Below, piece by piece: positions 15,186-25,379 of a DNA stretch of 64,000 bases (its first letter is position 1; each line of letters opens with the position of its first letter). This stretch comes from an uncultured Bacteroides sp. (GTDB lineage: Bacteria > Bacteroidota > Bacteroidia > Bacteroidales > Bacteroidaceae), in NCBI RefSeq assembly GCF_963677945.1, contig NZ_OY782578.1:248001-312000 (forward strand). The letters run 5' to 3'. A model generated the notes under the pieces. It ran no database searches. It had not been told where the DNA came from and was given only the letters and a program-made list of their open reading frames with translations. A program made the translations under genes and the position numbers.

Positions 15186-16736
15186 TTATCGTTTTTTACT
15201 TTGCATTCTTATCAACGGAATAATCATTTCTTCCATGGAGATACCACCATGCTGAAAGGTATTCGCATAATAAGATACATAGTAATTAAAATTGTTTGGA
15301 TAAGCAAAGAAATCTCTTCCGCCTGCAAAGATATAAGAAGTACTAACATTCGGACAAGGAAGCTGCGCTTTTCTTGGATCTTTTATTTCAAAAACCTCTT
15401 TGAGGTTATAGCTTAGATTCTTTCCAAGCTTGTAGCGCAGATTGGAATTCGTGTTTCTATCACCAATTACTTTTATCGGATTATCTACACGTATGGTTCC
15501 ATGATCTGTAGTGATTATTATCCTGTAATCACTATCCGCAAGAACTTTAAATAGTTCCTTTATTGAAGAATGTCTGAACCACGATAGTGTAATGGATCGA
15601 TAAGCAGCTTCCGTAGAAGCCAGTTCGCGAACCATTTTCGATTCAGTTCTGGCATGCGAAAGCATATCGATAAAGTTGAGAACAACCACATTTAAGTCAT
15701 TTGCTTTTAGGTTATTAAGGTTACTCAGTAACTTTTCAACTCCGGCGGAATCATTAATCTTATTATAAGAAAAAGTATTCTTTCGCCTATAACGATCAAT
15801 ATGTGTTTGAATCAGAGGAGCTTCATTCAGGTTTTTGCCCTCTTCTTCATCCTCATCCACCCAAAGATCGGGAAACATTTCGGCAATCTTATTCGGCATC
15901 AACCCTGAAAAGATAGCATTCCGCGCATATTGTGTAGCGGTAGGAAGAATGCTAAAATAGAGTTCTTCCTCAAAAGAAAAGTAATCTGCCAGCTCATTGC
16001 TCAGCACCCTCCACTGGTCGTACCGGAAATTATCAAGAACAATAAAGAAAACCTTTTCACCGGCATCAAGCACCGGAAATATCTTCTTTTTAAATACATC
16101 CGGACTTATTAAAGGTCTGCTTTCCGGGTTGGCAATCCAGTCGAGATAGTTCTTTTTTACGAATTTAATAAAAGCACTGTTGGCCTCAGTTTTCTGTGCA
16201 GCAAGCATTTCGGTCATGCTACTTTCCGCTCCTTCCAGTTCCAGTTCCCAATACACCAACCTTTTATACACCTCCATCCAGTCGGTGTAGGTAAAAGAGT
16301 CATTAATCTGCATACCAATCTTCCCAAAGTTCTGCTGATAACCGGTATTTGCCACTTCCGTAACCATCTCCTTCTGGTGCAGATTTTTTTTAAGACTCAG
16401 TAAAATCTGATTCGGGTTGACCGGTTTTATCAGATAATCGGCAATCTTAGAACCAATTGCCATATCCATAATATTCTCTTCTTCGCTCTTGGTAATCATT
16501 ACAACCGGCACAGTGGGACAGATTTCCTTAATCAGCGGAAGAGTCTGCAATCCACTAAGTCCGGGCATATTTTCATCCAGAAAAATAAGATCATAGGTAG
16601 TTTCCCTGCAAAGATCGAGCGCATCCTGTCCGTTAGTAACAGTACTCACTTCATATCCTTTGCTTTGCAAAAACATAACATGCGGTTTCAGCAAATCTAT
16701 TTCATCATCAACCCAGAGCAAATGATCGTTCTTCAT
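15186..16736 (-). CDS. porX: PorX-type response regulator with PglZ/alkaline phosphatase domain
   Basis: A 516-aa fusion of a CheY-like receiver (residues 1-120: acidic pocket D10/D11, phospho-acceptor D54 in [10 protein letters not shown]82, K104) and a C-terminal PglZ/alkaline-phosphatase-superfamily domain. Metal and nucleophile motifs include LDNFRYDQW (D235), [10 protein letters not shown] (~264-273), TTDHGT (409-414) and QHGG (495-498). In Porphyromonas and Flavobacterium, PorX regulates the type IX secretion system and its effector domain hydrolyses oligonucleotide signals. The gene overlaps nothing and follows porW by 22 nt. All key residues are present. Confidence 0.95.
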   Translation of the reverse strand: MKNDHLLWVDDEIDLLKPHVMFLQSKGYEVSTVTNGQDALDLCRETTYDLIFLDENMPGLSGLQTLPLIKEICPTVPVVMITKSEEENIMDMAIGSKIADYLIKPVNPNQILLSLKKNLHQKEMVTEVANTGYQQNFGKIGMQINDSFTYTDWMEVYKRLVYWELELEGAESSMTEMLAAQKTEANSAFIKFVKKNYLDWIANPESRPLISPDVFKKKIFPVLDAGEKVFFIVLDNFRYDQWRVLSNELADYFSFEEELYFSILPTATQYARNAIFSGLMPNKIAEMFPDLWVDEDEEEGKNLNEAPLIQTHIDRYRRKNTFSYNKINDSAGVEKLLSNLNNLKANDLNVVVLNFIDMLSHARTESKMVRELASTEAAYRSITLSWFRHSSIKELFKVLADSDYRIIITTDHGTIRVDNPIKVIGDRNTNSNLRYKLGKNLSYNLKEVFEIKDPRKAQLPCPNVSTSYIFAGGRDFFAYPNNFNYYVSYYANTFQHGGISMEEMIIPLIRMQSKKR

Positions 16737-16758
16737 TTATGGTTTTTCCTTAACTAAT

Positions 16759-19605
16759 TTATTGTTCGTCAGTATTATCCTGCACATCCTTATCTTCGAA
16801 TACCGGTTCATCTAAAGTATAACCTTTAATCTGCATTTCCGGAATCTTTGAGAAGTGCTTCTGATAGAAATCCTGATAATCGTCAAAGCTATAATATTTT
16901 GACAACAATTCATAATTTTGCCGGGAAATAATCAGTGCCCGCATACCACTCAGCTTCCGTGCCATTTCTTTATCCTTGTAAAGCAAACCGGCATATTGGT
17001 AAGCCTCATCAAAATTAGTAAATTCCTTTACATGAAGCATTCCAACACCGTTCTTTTTCACAAAAGAGAGATCAAAGTTCTTCACTATAAAACTTGAGAA
17101 ATTGTAACGAGCCATTTCATACAGCAAAAGATTTTCGTTTACTTTCCCTGCTTCATAAGCCAGAATAAACAAGTAAGGCGTATCCCTTTCGGTACTAAAC
17201 TTATTCTGAGTTGTATCAGCCACAGCAACCTCCTCTCCCATTTCCGTATTTCTTCTTTCCCAAATAGAGCCGAACATTGTACTTCCCTTTGCCAGAATTC
17301 TGCCATCCTGCACGCCCTTAATAATATTGGCAGCCAGTTCTGTTATTTCATTCTTTGGATACTTTGTTACAATATCTTTCAGGGTAGACAGAAACATCTT
17401 TTGATTTCCAGATTGCAGCATACCCATAGCATTGAGAAACATAAACTTAGGCATGTGCTGCCCCATGGCATATTTCTTTTGTGCAAGTTCAGCATTCTTC
17501 TTCACTTTATCATAATTATTCTTCTGGAAAGCAGCATAAGTCTCTGCGTAAAGTGAATCCTCCAGATGTTTTCCGTGGGTAACGTTGTAAGCATAATCAG
17601 GATCGGCAACTGTTACTGCATATTTACTTTTCGGGAATCCCGAGATCAGCTTATCTTTATAAAGTGCAGCCTCAGCCTCTTTTTTCCACCTTGAATTCAT
17701 CAGATAAAGATTGTAATACACTTCATCCAAACGATTGAAAGATGGGAATTGGGTGTAGAGACGCGAAAAAGTTTTCTGAGCAAGCGGATAATCTTCCAAC
17801 TTATCCTTACAAATCATTCCCATGTTATACAATCCGTCCGACAAAATATCATTGGATTCCTTCATTGCCTCCTCTGTAAGTGGAATGTGTTGCAGATAAA
17901 ATTCCGGATTCTTATTATCGGTAACTACAGTATCAGTCAGTGAGGTCTGCGCTTTTTCGCTCACATTAGGGGATTTATCCTTTATTACAGCTTCTTCATT
18001 ATCATTCTTTTCTTCAGAATCATTGGCAGAAATCACTGTTTTATTTCTTCTCCGCCAGTTATCTTCCAACTTGCGCCGCCCCCATTTACGTTGAAAATCC
18101 ATTTTCCCCTGTTCCACTAGCTGAGGATTATAAAAGTACCACGACTTATCACCGGTACTCACCACTTTCTGAGCGGTTTGTCTAAGTTCAGGCCGGTCAT
18201 TCACCACATCTTCTCTTTTTTGCATCAGTTGCTGGCGCTCAGCCTCTTTGCGTTCAGCTTCTTCCTTTCGCTTAACTTCCTTGATAATTTTATCAACAGC
18301 CGCCCGTCTTTCAGCATCACTTAAAGAAGCCAGGTGCTGCAAACTATCCTGCAACTGAACATTTACTACATGCGTAACTAGTTCATCGAGCACTTCCGAA
18401 CGTTTATTTAGTCTTTCGTAATCTGTGTATTCCTTATCAATTAGTCCGATAGCCTCTTTATACGCTTCCTGCGCCTTTACATAATCGGCTTTGTTCCAGT
18501 AAAGATCGCCAAGTTTCAGCAAAAGAATACCTTTCTCCATTCCGTTTCTTGTACTCTCTATCGCCCCTTTACTGTACTGTTCAATGGTCTTTACAGTATC
18601 TTTCAATGAAAGATAAACATTTCCCATTGCATAATACACCTGATCGAGGTATTCCTTATTCTTCTCATTCCGAGCCATGCCATGCAGCTTACTTATTGCA
18701 CTACGGGCATTGGAGGATGAAACCACTTCTGTTTGTTTTATCCTTGCATTAAATTCCAGTTCGTAAGGAGGATTTTGTGCAATTGCCTTGCCATAAGACT
18801 CGTAAGCTTTCGTGTTATCGGCCAAAGACTGATAAACCTGTCCCAGCAGATAATACTCACGTGCCTTTTGTTTCTTCTTTTTTTCGTACTTAATGATGGT
18901 CAGCAGATAAGGAACGGCTTCTTTAAATCTTTTTTGTCGCAGCAGATAGTTACCATACGCAGCCGAGTAATCTGGCATCATACCCGAAGGCAGACTATCA
19001 TTATTCAGTTTAGTGAGCACCTCCTCCGCATCATAAAACCAATCCATCTCCGTGTAACATCTGGAAAGCCAGACATTTGCTTCAGCCAACACTTTCGGAT
19101 TTGTATCATACAGACTAGAAATATAGGAGAAAGTAGATGCCGCTTCCAGAAACTCACCTTTGTAAAACTGAGATTTCCCCATCATAATCCAGGCATTATG
19201 CAGAAAAGGATTATACTCCTTCTGTGACAACCAGCGTTTTTCTTCAGGAGTCTTTTTTCCGGGCTTGCGTGCCGGCTTTTTCTTGATGGAGTGTAGTTTG
19301 ATTGCTTTCTGTGATTTCTCGATGGCCCGGTCAAAGTCGCTCTTACCCAGTCCCACTGTCTTTTTATTTTCTATGGGATAAAGAGGTATCATTTCCAGAT
19401 AACTGTCTTTATTACCCGTTTCAATAGCCTCAACACCTTTTTTATAGGCTTCGTGACCATTAAAATAGACATTATAACGAGTAGTAAAAGAGTGATAAAA
19501 ACGAGAACCCGCTGTATTCTTTTTTACAGAACAGCCGGCAAGACTAATCAGCAACAGAATGCTTACGATAAGAAATATATTTTTTCCACTCAATCTACCA
19601 TTCAT
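16759..19605 (-). CDS. porW: PorW/SprE-type TPR lipoprotein (type IX secretion)
   Basis: A 948-aa lipoprotein. The signal peptide ends in a lipobox (LISLAGC, Cys25), and the mature part is mostly tetratricopeptide repeats with the family N-terminus FYHSFTTRYNVYFNGHEAY. A Lys/Glu-rich stretch lies around residues 440-540. PorW/SprE is a periplasmic lipoprotein needed for type IX secretion and gliding in other Bacteroidota. Its position directly before porX supports the assignment. The core membrane components (PorK, L, M, N, Sov) are not in this window. Confidence 0.92.
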   Translation of the reverse strand: MNGRLSGKNIFLIVSILLLISLAGCSVKKNTAGSRFYHSFTTRYNVYFNGHEAYKKGVEAIETGNKDSYLEMIPLYPIENKKTVGLGKSDFDRAIEKSQKAIKLHSIKKKPARKPGKKTPEEKRWLSQKEYNPFLHNAWIMMGKSQFYKGEFLEAASTFSYISSLYDTNPKVLAEANVWLSRCYTEMDWFYDAEEVLTKLNNDSLPSGMMPDYSAAYGNYLLRQKRFKEAVPYLLTIIKYEKKKKQKAREYYLLGQVYQSLADNTKAYESYGKAIAQNPPYELEFNARIKQTEVVSSSNARSAISKLHGMARNEKNKEYLDQVYYAMGNVYLSLKDTVKTIEQYSKGAIESTRNGMEKGILLLKLGDLYWNKADYVKAQEAYKEAIGLIDKEYTDYERLNKRSEVLDELVTHVVNVQLQDSLQHLASLSDAERRAAVDKIIKEVKRKEEAERKEAERQQLMQKREDVVNDRPELRQTAQKVVSTGDKSWYFYNPQLVEQGKMDFQRKWGRRKLEDNWRRRNKTVISANDSEEKNDNEEAVIKDKSPNVSEKAQTSLTDTVVTDNKNPEFYLQHIPLTEEAMKESNDILSDGLYNMGMICKDKLEDYPLAQKTFSRLYTQFPSFNRLDEVYYNLYLMNSRWKKEAEAALYKDKLISGFPKSKYAVTVADPDYAYNVTHGKHLEDSLYAETYAAFQKNNYDKVKKNAELAQKKYAMGQHMPKFMFLNAMGMLQSGNQKMFLSTLKDIVTKYPKNEITELAANIIKGVQDGRILAKGSTMFGSIWERRNTEMGEEVAVADTTQNKFSTERDTPYLFILAYEAGKVNENLLLYEMARYNFSSFIVKNFDLSFVKKNGVGMLHVKEFTNFDEAYQYAGLLYKDKEMARKLSGMRALIISRQNYELLSKYYSFDDYQDFYQKHFSKIPEMQIKGYTLDEPVFEDKDVQDNTDEQ

Positions 19606-19646
19606 TTTTTACAGTTCTACTTAAATAAAACTGAACTTTACCGTTT

Positions 19647-20465
19647 TTATTGTTTCTGCAAACGTAGAAAAGAGCTGCTTATCAACTTACAAACAGCATA
19701 AATAATGATGGAGAAAAATATAATTGAGGCTCCCGAAGGTACATTCAGAAAATAAGAAATCAGTAATCCGCCCAAACATCCCAGGTATCCGATAAAGATG
19801 GAGATCCATATTATCCGTTTGAAGTTAAACGTAAACAGGTTGGCCGTCATTTGCGGAATGGTAAGCAACGAAAGAACAAGCACAATTCCCACCATTCTTA
19901 AACAAAAAACAATGGTCAGGGCAATAAACAGCATCAGGATATATTCAATTAATGCAACCGGAATGCCCTGAGAACGGGCAAACTCCCTGTCGAAAGCTAC
20001 ATATATGATGGGGTGAATGAAGAAAAAGAAGAATGTGGCTAGTACAACAGACAACGTTGCCAACATTATAATATCCAGCTTAGTAATAGTCAATATATTA
20101 CCAAAAAGAAAAGCTGAAAGGTCGGGCGCAAAGCCTGGAGACAGGAAAGTAAATATAATACCCAGCGCCATACCCAGTGTCCAGAATACAGCAATAGCCG
20201 AGTCTTCACGCATATCTTTCCGTTTACTAAGCCAGCTTACTCCAAAGGCGGACAATACAGAAAAGATTGCAGCCGAAAGAATAGGCGAAATACCCGTATA
20301 AAGTCCGATACCAATCCCCCCAAAGGAAGCATGAGTTAGCCCTCCACTAATAAAAACCAACCGGCGGGTTACGATATATGTCCCGATAATTCCACAGGCT
20401 ATGCTTGCAAACAAGGCACCTACCAAAGCATGTTGAAAGAAAGTATATTGAAGAAGATCCATCAT
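19647..20465 (-). CDS. Metal (Zn/Mn/Fe) ABC transporter permease
   Basis: A 272-aa integral membrane protein of the ZnuB/TroC/MntB family with about eight helices and the family signature GGLTHASFGGIGIGLY near residue 40. It starts MMDLLQYTFFQHALVGALFAS. It would form the membrane channel for uptake of a transition metal. No ATP-binding or solute-binding gene is next to it here, so partners must be elsewhere. It lies 41 nt upstream of porW on the same strand, possibly sharing a transcript. Confidence 0.92.
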   Translation of the reverse strand: MMDLLQYTFFQHALVGALFASIACGIIGTYIVTRRLVFISGGLTHASFGGIGIGLYTGISPILSAAIFSVLSAFGVSWLSKRKDMREDSAIAVFWTLGMALGIIFTFLSPGFAPDLSAFLFGNILTITKLDIIMLATLSVVLATFFFFFIHPIIYVAFDREFARSQGIPVALIEYILMLFIALTIVFCLRMVGIVLVLSLLTIPQMTANLFTFNFKRIIWISIFIGYLGCLGGLLISYFLNVPSGASIIFFSIIIYAVCKLISSSFLRLQKQ

Positions 20466-20598
20466 CTTTTTATAAAATTAGTTGATAACTGTTAACCTGT
20501 AACTTCTTATCTTATAGACTGCTATATATCTTAAATATATATTCAGAATTATTCACACACATTTTTTTGTTATTCCTGCAAAGTTACAGATTTAATTG

Positions 20599-20606
20599 TA
20601 TTTTTG
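20599..20606 (+). promoter_or_regulatory. -7 box of the APC permease gene
   Basis: TATTTTTG fits the TAnnTTTG consensus and lies 22 nt before the chosen ATG. No good -33 TTG is at the usual distance. Confidence 0.4.
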
Positions 20607-20628
20607 CACACACAACATTGTGAAAAAC

Positions 20629-22017
20629 ATGAATAACAACAAATACGGCACGTACAAGTTCGGTTTAACTACAGCTTCAGCCTTTGTCATAGCAAATATG
20701 ATTGGCACAGGAGTTTTCACATCCCTCGGCTTTCAGCTGCTTGGCACCACAAACATAGCCTCCATTCTGCTACTTTGGTTGGTGGGTGGAATAATAGCTC
20801 TTTGCGGTGCGCTTGTTTACGGAGAACTTGGTGCTGTAATGCCTCGCTCGGGAGGTGAATACAATTACTTGCGCATTATTTACAACCGCGAACTGGGATT
20901 TATGGCCGGATGGGCCTCCCTGATTGTCGGATTTGCCGCCCCGGTAGCATTGGCCAGTATGGCACTAAGCAGTTATCTTACCAGAATGTTTCCTGTACTG
21001 AATCCTGTATTGATAGGACTCTTGGTGTTAACCATCATCACCCTCGTTCATGCTTACGATGTTAAGGTGGGAGGCGCCGTACAGCGTTTCTTTACTTTCT
21101 TCAAAATACTTGTTATTCTGGGATTCATTATTTGTGGAGTAATAATGCCTGTGGAAAAGCAAAGTTTCACAACCTCCTTCTCTACATTTTCATGGGGAGA
21201 TGTTTTTTCAACCGGCTTTGCCGTTTCGCTGGTTTGGGTATATTATGCTTACTCCGGATGGAATGCATCAGCCTATATGGCGAACGAGATTAAGAATCCG
21301 CAACGCACCATTCCCCGTTCTCTCTTTATCAGCACATTAGTGGTAACCGTTTTATACTTGTGCATAAATGCTGTATTCCTGCTTTCAACCCCTGCCGGAG
21401 AAATGAGCGGGCAGCTGGAGGTGGGTTTAATAGCCGCGCAACACATATTCGGAGTTACATTTGGTAACATAATGGGCCTTCTTATAGCTCTTTTATTAAT
21501 ATCAAGCATCAGCTCCATGGTATTTCTGGGACCAAGAGTTTCTCAGGTAATGGGAGAAGACAATTATATTTTGCGCCCTTTAGCCAGAAGATCGGAACGC
21601 GGCACACCATACATTGCCATTTGGGTGCAGTATTTTATCAGCGTATTGCTAATTATTACCAACTCTTTTGAGCTGGTAACCAAATATACAGGAATAACCT
21701 TATCTTTTTTTGCTCTGATGACGGTTGCGGGTGTCTTTGTACATCGCCGACGCTTTCCCAAAGCCAATCGTCCATACAAGACATGGGGATATCCGGTTAC
21801 TCCTATTATTTTTATTTTATTAATCGTTTGGTCAATAGTATACCTTGTCCGTGAAGATTTTATCCTGACTTTTATTGAAGGCAAGCAGGATGCTATGTGG
21901 ATGACACTGATGAGTTTGCTGACTCTCGTATCGGGTGCACTTATTTACCGGACAAACAGATGGGTTGTTTACAAAAGATTAAACTACAAATTAAGTTTTA
22001 ACAGAGATGGACATTAA
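20629..22017 (+). CDS. APC-family amino acid permease
   Basis: A 462-aa transporter starting MNNNKYGTYKFGLTTASAFV. About twelve helices are visible, and the APC signature at the first helix (ANMIGTGVFTSLGFQL) matches the substrate-binding G-[ST]-G region. The consensus loop SGWNASAYMANEIKNPQRTIP follows helix 6. It probably imports or exchanges amino acids by proton or antiport coupling; the specific substrate cannot be read. A frame beginning 11 codons earlier is rejected because it overlaps the promoter. The last codons overlap the following lipoprotein gene by 11 nt. Confidence 0.93.
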   Translation: MNNNKYGTYKFGLTTASAFVIANMIGTGVFTSLGFQLLGTTNIASILLLWLVGGIIALCGALVYGELGAVMPRSGGEYNYLRIIYNRELGFMAGWASLIVGFAAPVALASMALSSYLTRMFPVLNPVLIGLLVLTIITLVHAYDVKVGGAVQRFFTFFKILVILGFIICGVIMPVEKQSFTTSFSTFSWGDVFSTGFAVSLVWVYYAYSGWNASAYMANEIKNPQRTIPRSLFISTLVVTVLYLCINAVFLLSTPAGEMSGQLEVGLIAAQHIFGVTFGNIMGLLIALLLISSISSMVFLGPRVSQVMGEDNYILRPLARRSERGTPYIAIWVQYFISVLLIITNSFELVTKYTGITLSFFALMTVAGVFVHRRRFPKANRPYKTWGYPVTPIIFILLIVWSIVYLVREDFILTFIEGKQDAMWMTLMSLLTLVSGALIYRTNRWVVYKRLNYKLSFNRDGH

Positions 22018-23191
22018 GTATGTAATGCTTCTTGCAGCAGGAATGGTACTGACCTTTTCCTCATGCGAGCAGAAAAAAAAGAGTGCAAACGTTGTTGTTG
22101 AAGCAGTTTCCGACAGTGATTCTATTCAAAAGACCGACGGGCCGAAGCTGGAAAGTAATGAAGAGCTCAACGATGCCGCCCGCTTCGTAGCAGGTATGCC
22201 TATAGAAAACAAGGAAAGCAAGTTATATGAGCTAGCACAGACAGAAGAGTGGAAAAAGCACAGCAAGAATATGGATCAGATATGGAACTCATTCCTGCAA
22301 TCGGCTCCTAAAGTGATGGCTTTTTCACAAAACGAGCTCGGTACAATAAACAGCGAATATAAAACAATTTTCTACCCTTTTGGAGGGCCTGATTATCTAT
22401 TTCCAAACACCTTCTTCCCTGATATGGATACCTATTTCCTTATCGGACTGGAACGGGCTGGAAATCCTATAAAAGTTAAGCACCCATCGGTAGCCACCTA
22501 CCGTTTATACCAGAATGCTGTTTCAGACATTCTGAATTTGAGTTTTTTCCGTACCATAGATATGAAACAGGAACTCTCAAACGATACCATCGACGGTGTA
22601 GTTCCCATCATCTCTATGCTGATGGCTCGCTCCGGCAGGGAAATTGTGAGCATCGAGCATAAAAGAATTAACGATGAAGGCGAGATTGTTGGAACAGAGG
22701 AAGACGGATCGCCAGTGAATAATCAAAGCAAACTGGTGGAATTTAAGTTCTTCAAGAGTGGAACAAATAAGCTGCAAACACTATACTTCCTGTCAACCGA
22801 CCTGAGCAATGGTGGCTTTCCAGAGAATAAGCAGTTAATGGCTTACGTAGATAAGCTGGACAAAGCAACAACTGCCTGCTTTATCAAATCGGCCTCTTAC
22901 CTGATGCACATGACTTATTTCTCAAAAATCCGTGAAGCCATCCTGAGTCATGTTTCGGCTATTATGCAGGACGATTCTGGTATTCCATGGTGTTATTACG
23001 ATCAGTCTAAATGGGACATCCAACTCTACGGTTCATTCAGCAAGCCAATCAGCATGTTCGGAAAATATCCTCAGCCCGATTTGCGTGAAGCTTATATGAC
23101 CATGAATCCAAAACCTATCAACTTCCGGATGGGTTATGCACGACAGTCTAACTTACAATTAAGCATCTTAAAAAAACAAAACGAAGAGTAA
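22007..23191 (+). CDS. Conserved lipoprotein, function unknown
   Basis: A 394-aa protein with an N-terminal lipobox signal (LTFSSC, Cys20) and a soluble domain of ~370 residues, so anchored in the envelope. It contains WNSFLQSAPKVMAFSQNELG and YPFGGPDYLFPNTFFPD segments, and the sequence ends KPINFRMGYARQS. It is translationally coupled to the permease (11-nt overlap), so a joint role in nutrient handling is possible. I recognise no catalytic motif. Confidence 0.88.
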   Translation: MDIKYVMLLAAGMVLTFSSCEQKKKSANVVVEAVSDSDSIQKTDGPKLESNEELNDAARFVAGMPIENKESKLYELAQTEEWKKHSKNMDQIWNSFLQSAPKVMAFSQNELGTINSEYKTIFYPFGGPDYLFPNTFFPDMDTYFLIGLERAGNPIKVKHPSVATYRLYQNAVSDILNLSFFRTIDMKQELSNDTIDGVVPIISMLMARSGREIVSIEHKRINDEGEIVGTEEDGSPVNNQSKLVEFKFFKSGTNKLQTLYFLSTDLSNGGFPENKQLMAYVDKLDKATTACFIKSASYLMHMTYFSKIREAILSHVSAIMQDDSGIPWCYYDQSKWDIQLYGSFSKPISMFGKYPQPDLREAYMTMNPKPINFRMGYARQSNLQLSILKKQNEE

Positions 23192-23240
23192 GATAATCTT
23201 TCAGGTTTAGTTCATAGATTGAGCTACTCCTTTCCAATAA

Positions 23241-23279
23241 AAAGTGTAGATCTAAATTTAATTAAGTCTACACCTTTTT
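23241..23279 (+). terminator. Intrinsic terminator after the permease/lipoprotein operon
   Basis: GTGTAGA (23244-23250) pairs with TCTACAC (23267-23273) and a T-rich tail follows. Confidence 0.75.
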
Positions 23280-23374
23280 TATTTTTACCCTACACACAAA
23301 ACAAATTCATTGACCGCAAACAGGCTTAAATATGGCGTTTCAAAAGCTTAGTTATAAGGATAAAGCAGTAAACT

Positions 23375-23406
23375 GTTGCAGGTTTTCAAAAAATCTGTTA
23401 TTTTTG
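23375..23406 (+). promoter_or_regulatory. Promoter for frr
   Basis: TTG at 23375-23377, 21-nt spacer and TATTTTTG at 23399-23406 fit the Bacteroides consensus, 49 nt before the ATG. Confidence 0.6.
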
Positions 23407-23454
23407 CTCATTCGAAACATATAGAAGAACAAATAAACTATAAAACCAATTAAG

Positions 23455-24015
23455 ATGATTGACGTAAACAGTTGTATTAACGACGCAAAAGATAAAATGG
23501 ACATGGCCATTATGTATCTTGATGAATCACTGGCTCACATTCGCGCCGGTAAAGCTAACACACGAATCCTGGACGGTATCCGCGTAGACTCTTACGGAAG
23601 TATGGTTCCTCTAAGCAATGTGGCTGCAATCACCACCCCAGATGCAAAAAGCATCGTAATCAAACCTTGGGATAAAACCATGTTTAGAGTAATCGAAAAA
23701 GCAATTATCGATTCAGAGGTTGGTATTATGCCTGAAAACAACGGTGAAGTTATTCGCCTTGGAATTCCACCTCTTACAGAAGAAAGACGTAAAATTTTAG
23801 CAAAACAAAGCAGCAAAGACGGAGAAACAGCAAAGATTAGTATCCGTAACGCTCGCCGTGATGGAATTGATCATCTGAAAAAAGGATTGAAAGACGGTTT
23901 GGCTGAAGATGAAGAAAAGGATGCTGAAGTACGCTTGCAGAAAGTTCACGATAAGTACATCAAGAAAGTAGACGAAATGATCGCTGCTAAGGAAAAAGAA
24001 ATTATGACTGTATAA
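23455..24015 (+). CDS. frr: Ribosome recycling factor
   Basis: A 186-aa cytoplasmic protein that splits post-termination ribosomes together with EF-G. Family motifs are present: MDMAIMYLDESLAHIRAGKA near the N-terminus, the PLSNVAAITTPDA loop and the Arg-rich EERRKILAKQ. Length is exactly in the family range (about 185). It precedes rsgA, another ribosome-linked gene, after a hairpin. Confidence 0.97.
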   Translation: MIDVNSCINDAKDKMDMAIMYLDESLAHIRAGKANTRILDGIRVDSYGSMVPLSNVAAITTPDAKSIVIKPWDKTMFRVIEKAIIDSEVGIMPENNGEVIRLGIPPLTEERRKILAKQSSKDGETAKISIRNARRDGIDHLKKGLKDGLAEDEEKDAEVRLQKVHDKYIKKVDEMIAAKEKEIMTV

Positions 24016-24024
24016 AAAGACTGC

Positions 24025-24067
24025 TCGGGGAACTGACTTCTGTAGAATTCGGTTCCCTGACGTTTTT
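24025..24067 (+). terminator. Likely terminator between frr and rsgA
   Basis: TCGGGGAAC (24025-24033) pairs with GTTCCCTGA (24052-24060), with one G-T pair, and CGTTTTT follows. Confidence 0.7.
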
Positions 24068-24093
24068 AAGCCAATAACAAATAAATAAAAAAA

Positions 24094-25026
24094 GTGCGCG
24101 GATTAGTTATAAAGAACACAGGTAGCTGGTATCAGGTAAAAACCGAAGAAGGTCGTTTGGTAGAGTGTAAAATCAAAGGGAATTTCCGTCTCAAGGGAAT
24201 CAGAAGCACTAACCCAATTGCCGTAGGCGACAATGTGCAAATTATAATGAATCAGGAAGGCACTGCTTTTATCAGTGAGATTGAGGACAGAAAGAATTAT
24301 ATAGTTCGCCGTTCCTCCAATCTTTCCAAACAATCACATATACTTGCGGCAAACCTCGACCAGTGCCTGCTGGTGGTTACCGTGAATTATCCCGAAACAT
24401 CTACTATTTTCATTGACCGTTTTCTGGCATCTGCCGAAGCTTACCGTGTACCTGTAAAGCTAGTATTCAACAAAATAGACGCATACAGCGAAGACGAACT
24501 GCGTTACCTCGAGGCACTTATCACACTCTATACACAAATAGGCTACCCTTGTTTCAAGATTTCCGCCAGAAACGGAGACGGACTAGAGGAAGTAAAGCAA
24601 GCCCTTGAAGGGAACATCACTCTTTTCTCGGGACATTCCGGTGTAGGAAAGTCTACCCTGATCAACTCTCTCCTACCTGATATAGATATAAAAACCGCAG
24701 AAATATCAACCTATCACAACAAAGGGATGCACACCACCACCTTCTCAGAAATGTTTTCCGTTACTGGAGATGGATATATTATTGACACCCCAGGAATAAA
24801 AGGTTTCGGAACATTCGACATGAAAGACGAAGAAGTGGGCCATTACTTTAAAGAGATATTTGAAACGTCTGACAAATGCAAATATAATAACTGCACTCAT
24901 CGTCACGAGCCGGGCTGTGCTGTTCGCGAAGCCGTAGAGCAACATCTTATCAGCGAATCACGCTACACTTCTTATCTCAATATTCTGGAAGATAAGGAGG
25001 AAGGAAAATATCGCGCTGCTTATTAA
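24094..25026 (+). CDS. rsgA: Ribosome small subunit-dependent GTPase RsgA
   Basis: A 310-aa circularly permuted GTPase that checks 30S maturation. An OB-fold occupies residues ~1-70, followed by G4 NKID, then G1 [10 protein letters not shown]3 DTPGIKGFG, and a C-terminal zinc finger ([14 protein letters not shown]). The start is a GTG at 24094 ([15 protein letters not shown]), preferred because the reading matches the usual family N-terminus and no ATG is available nearby. No stop or frameshift is seen. Confidence 0.96.
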   Translation: MRGLVIKNTGSWYQVKTEEGRLVECKIKGNFRLKGIRSTNPIAVGDNVQIIMNQEGTAFISEIEDRKNYIVRRSSNLSKQSHILAANLDQCLLVVTVNYPETSTIFIDRFLASAEAYRVPVKLVFNKIDAYSEDELRYLEALITLYTQIGYPCFKISARNGDGLEEVKQALEGNITLFSGHSGVGKSTLINSLLPDIDIKTAEISTYHNKGMHTTTFSEMFSVTGDGYIIDTPGIKGFGTFDMKDEEVGHYFKEIFETSDKCKYNNCTHRHEPGCAVREAVEQHLISESRYTSYLNILEDKEEGKYRAAY

Positions 25027-25351
25027 TCTTTTATTCCTAAAGTTCTTCAGAGCATTTTTAATCCCACAAATAATCTTTTCGGTAACCTTCCATTGTAAAT
25101 CAGTGGTAGATGATCGGTTTTAGTAGCAGATGAATTGTTTACTATTCTTATCTACCACTAGACTATTACATTTATATTCAGGACATTAACCTCTAAATAG
25201 TAGCAGGTGGCAGATGTTTTGAGAAAACTTCAAACTGTTATACTGAATTACTAGATTATTTCACGATTTTATTACTTTAAGAACAAAAGTAGCTGCACCA
25301 TTATTGTTATATAATAATTGCATATATATTTTATTCACCTAATTTTATTAC
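25027..25351. other. Intergenic region with short GTGGTAGATG-type repeats
   Basis: An inverted repeat AGTGGTAGAT (25102-25111) and ATCTACCACT (25150-25159), plus two copies of TAGTAGCAG (near 25121 and 25199), the second followed by GTGGCAGATG. No gene is visible. Style is like the other repeat-rich spacers at 3.6, 45.6 and 61.9 kb. Confidence 0.45.
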
Positions 25352-25359
25352 TACATTTG
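25352..25359 (+). promoter_or_regulatory. -7 box of the TPR/HTH regulator gene
   Basis: TACATTTG matches TAnnTTTG and lies 20 nt before the ATG; no clear -33 element. Confidence 0.4.
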
Positions 25360-25379
25360 CATTCGAAAAATATAGAAAA

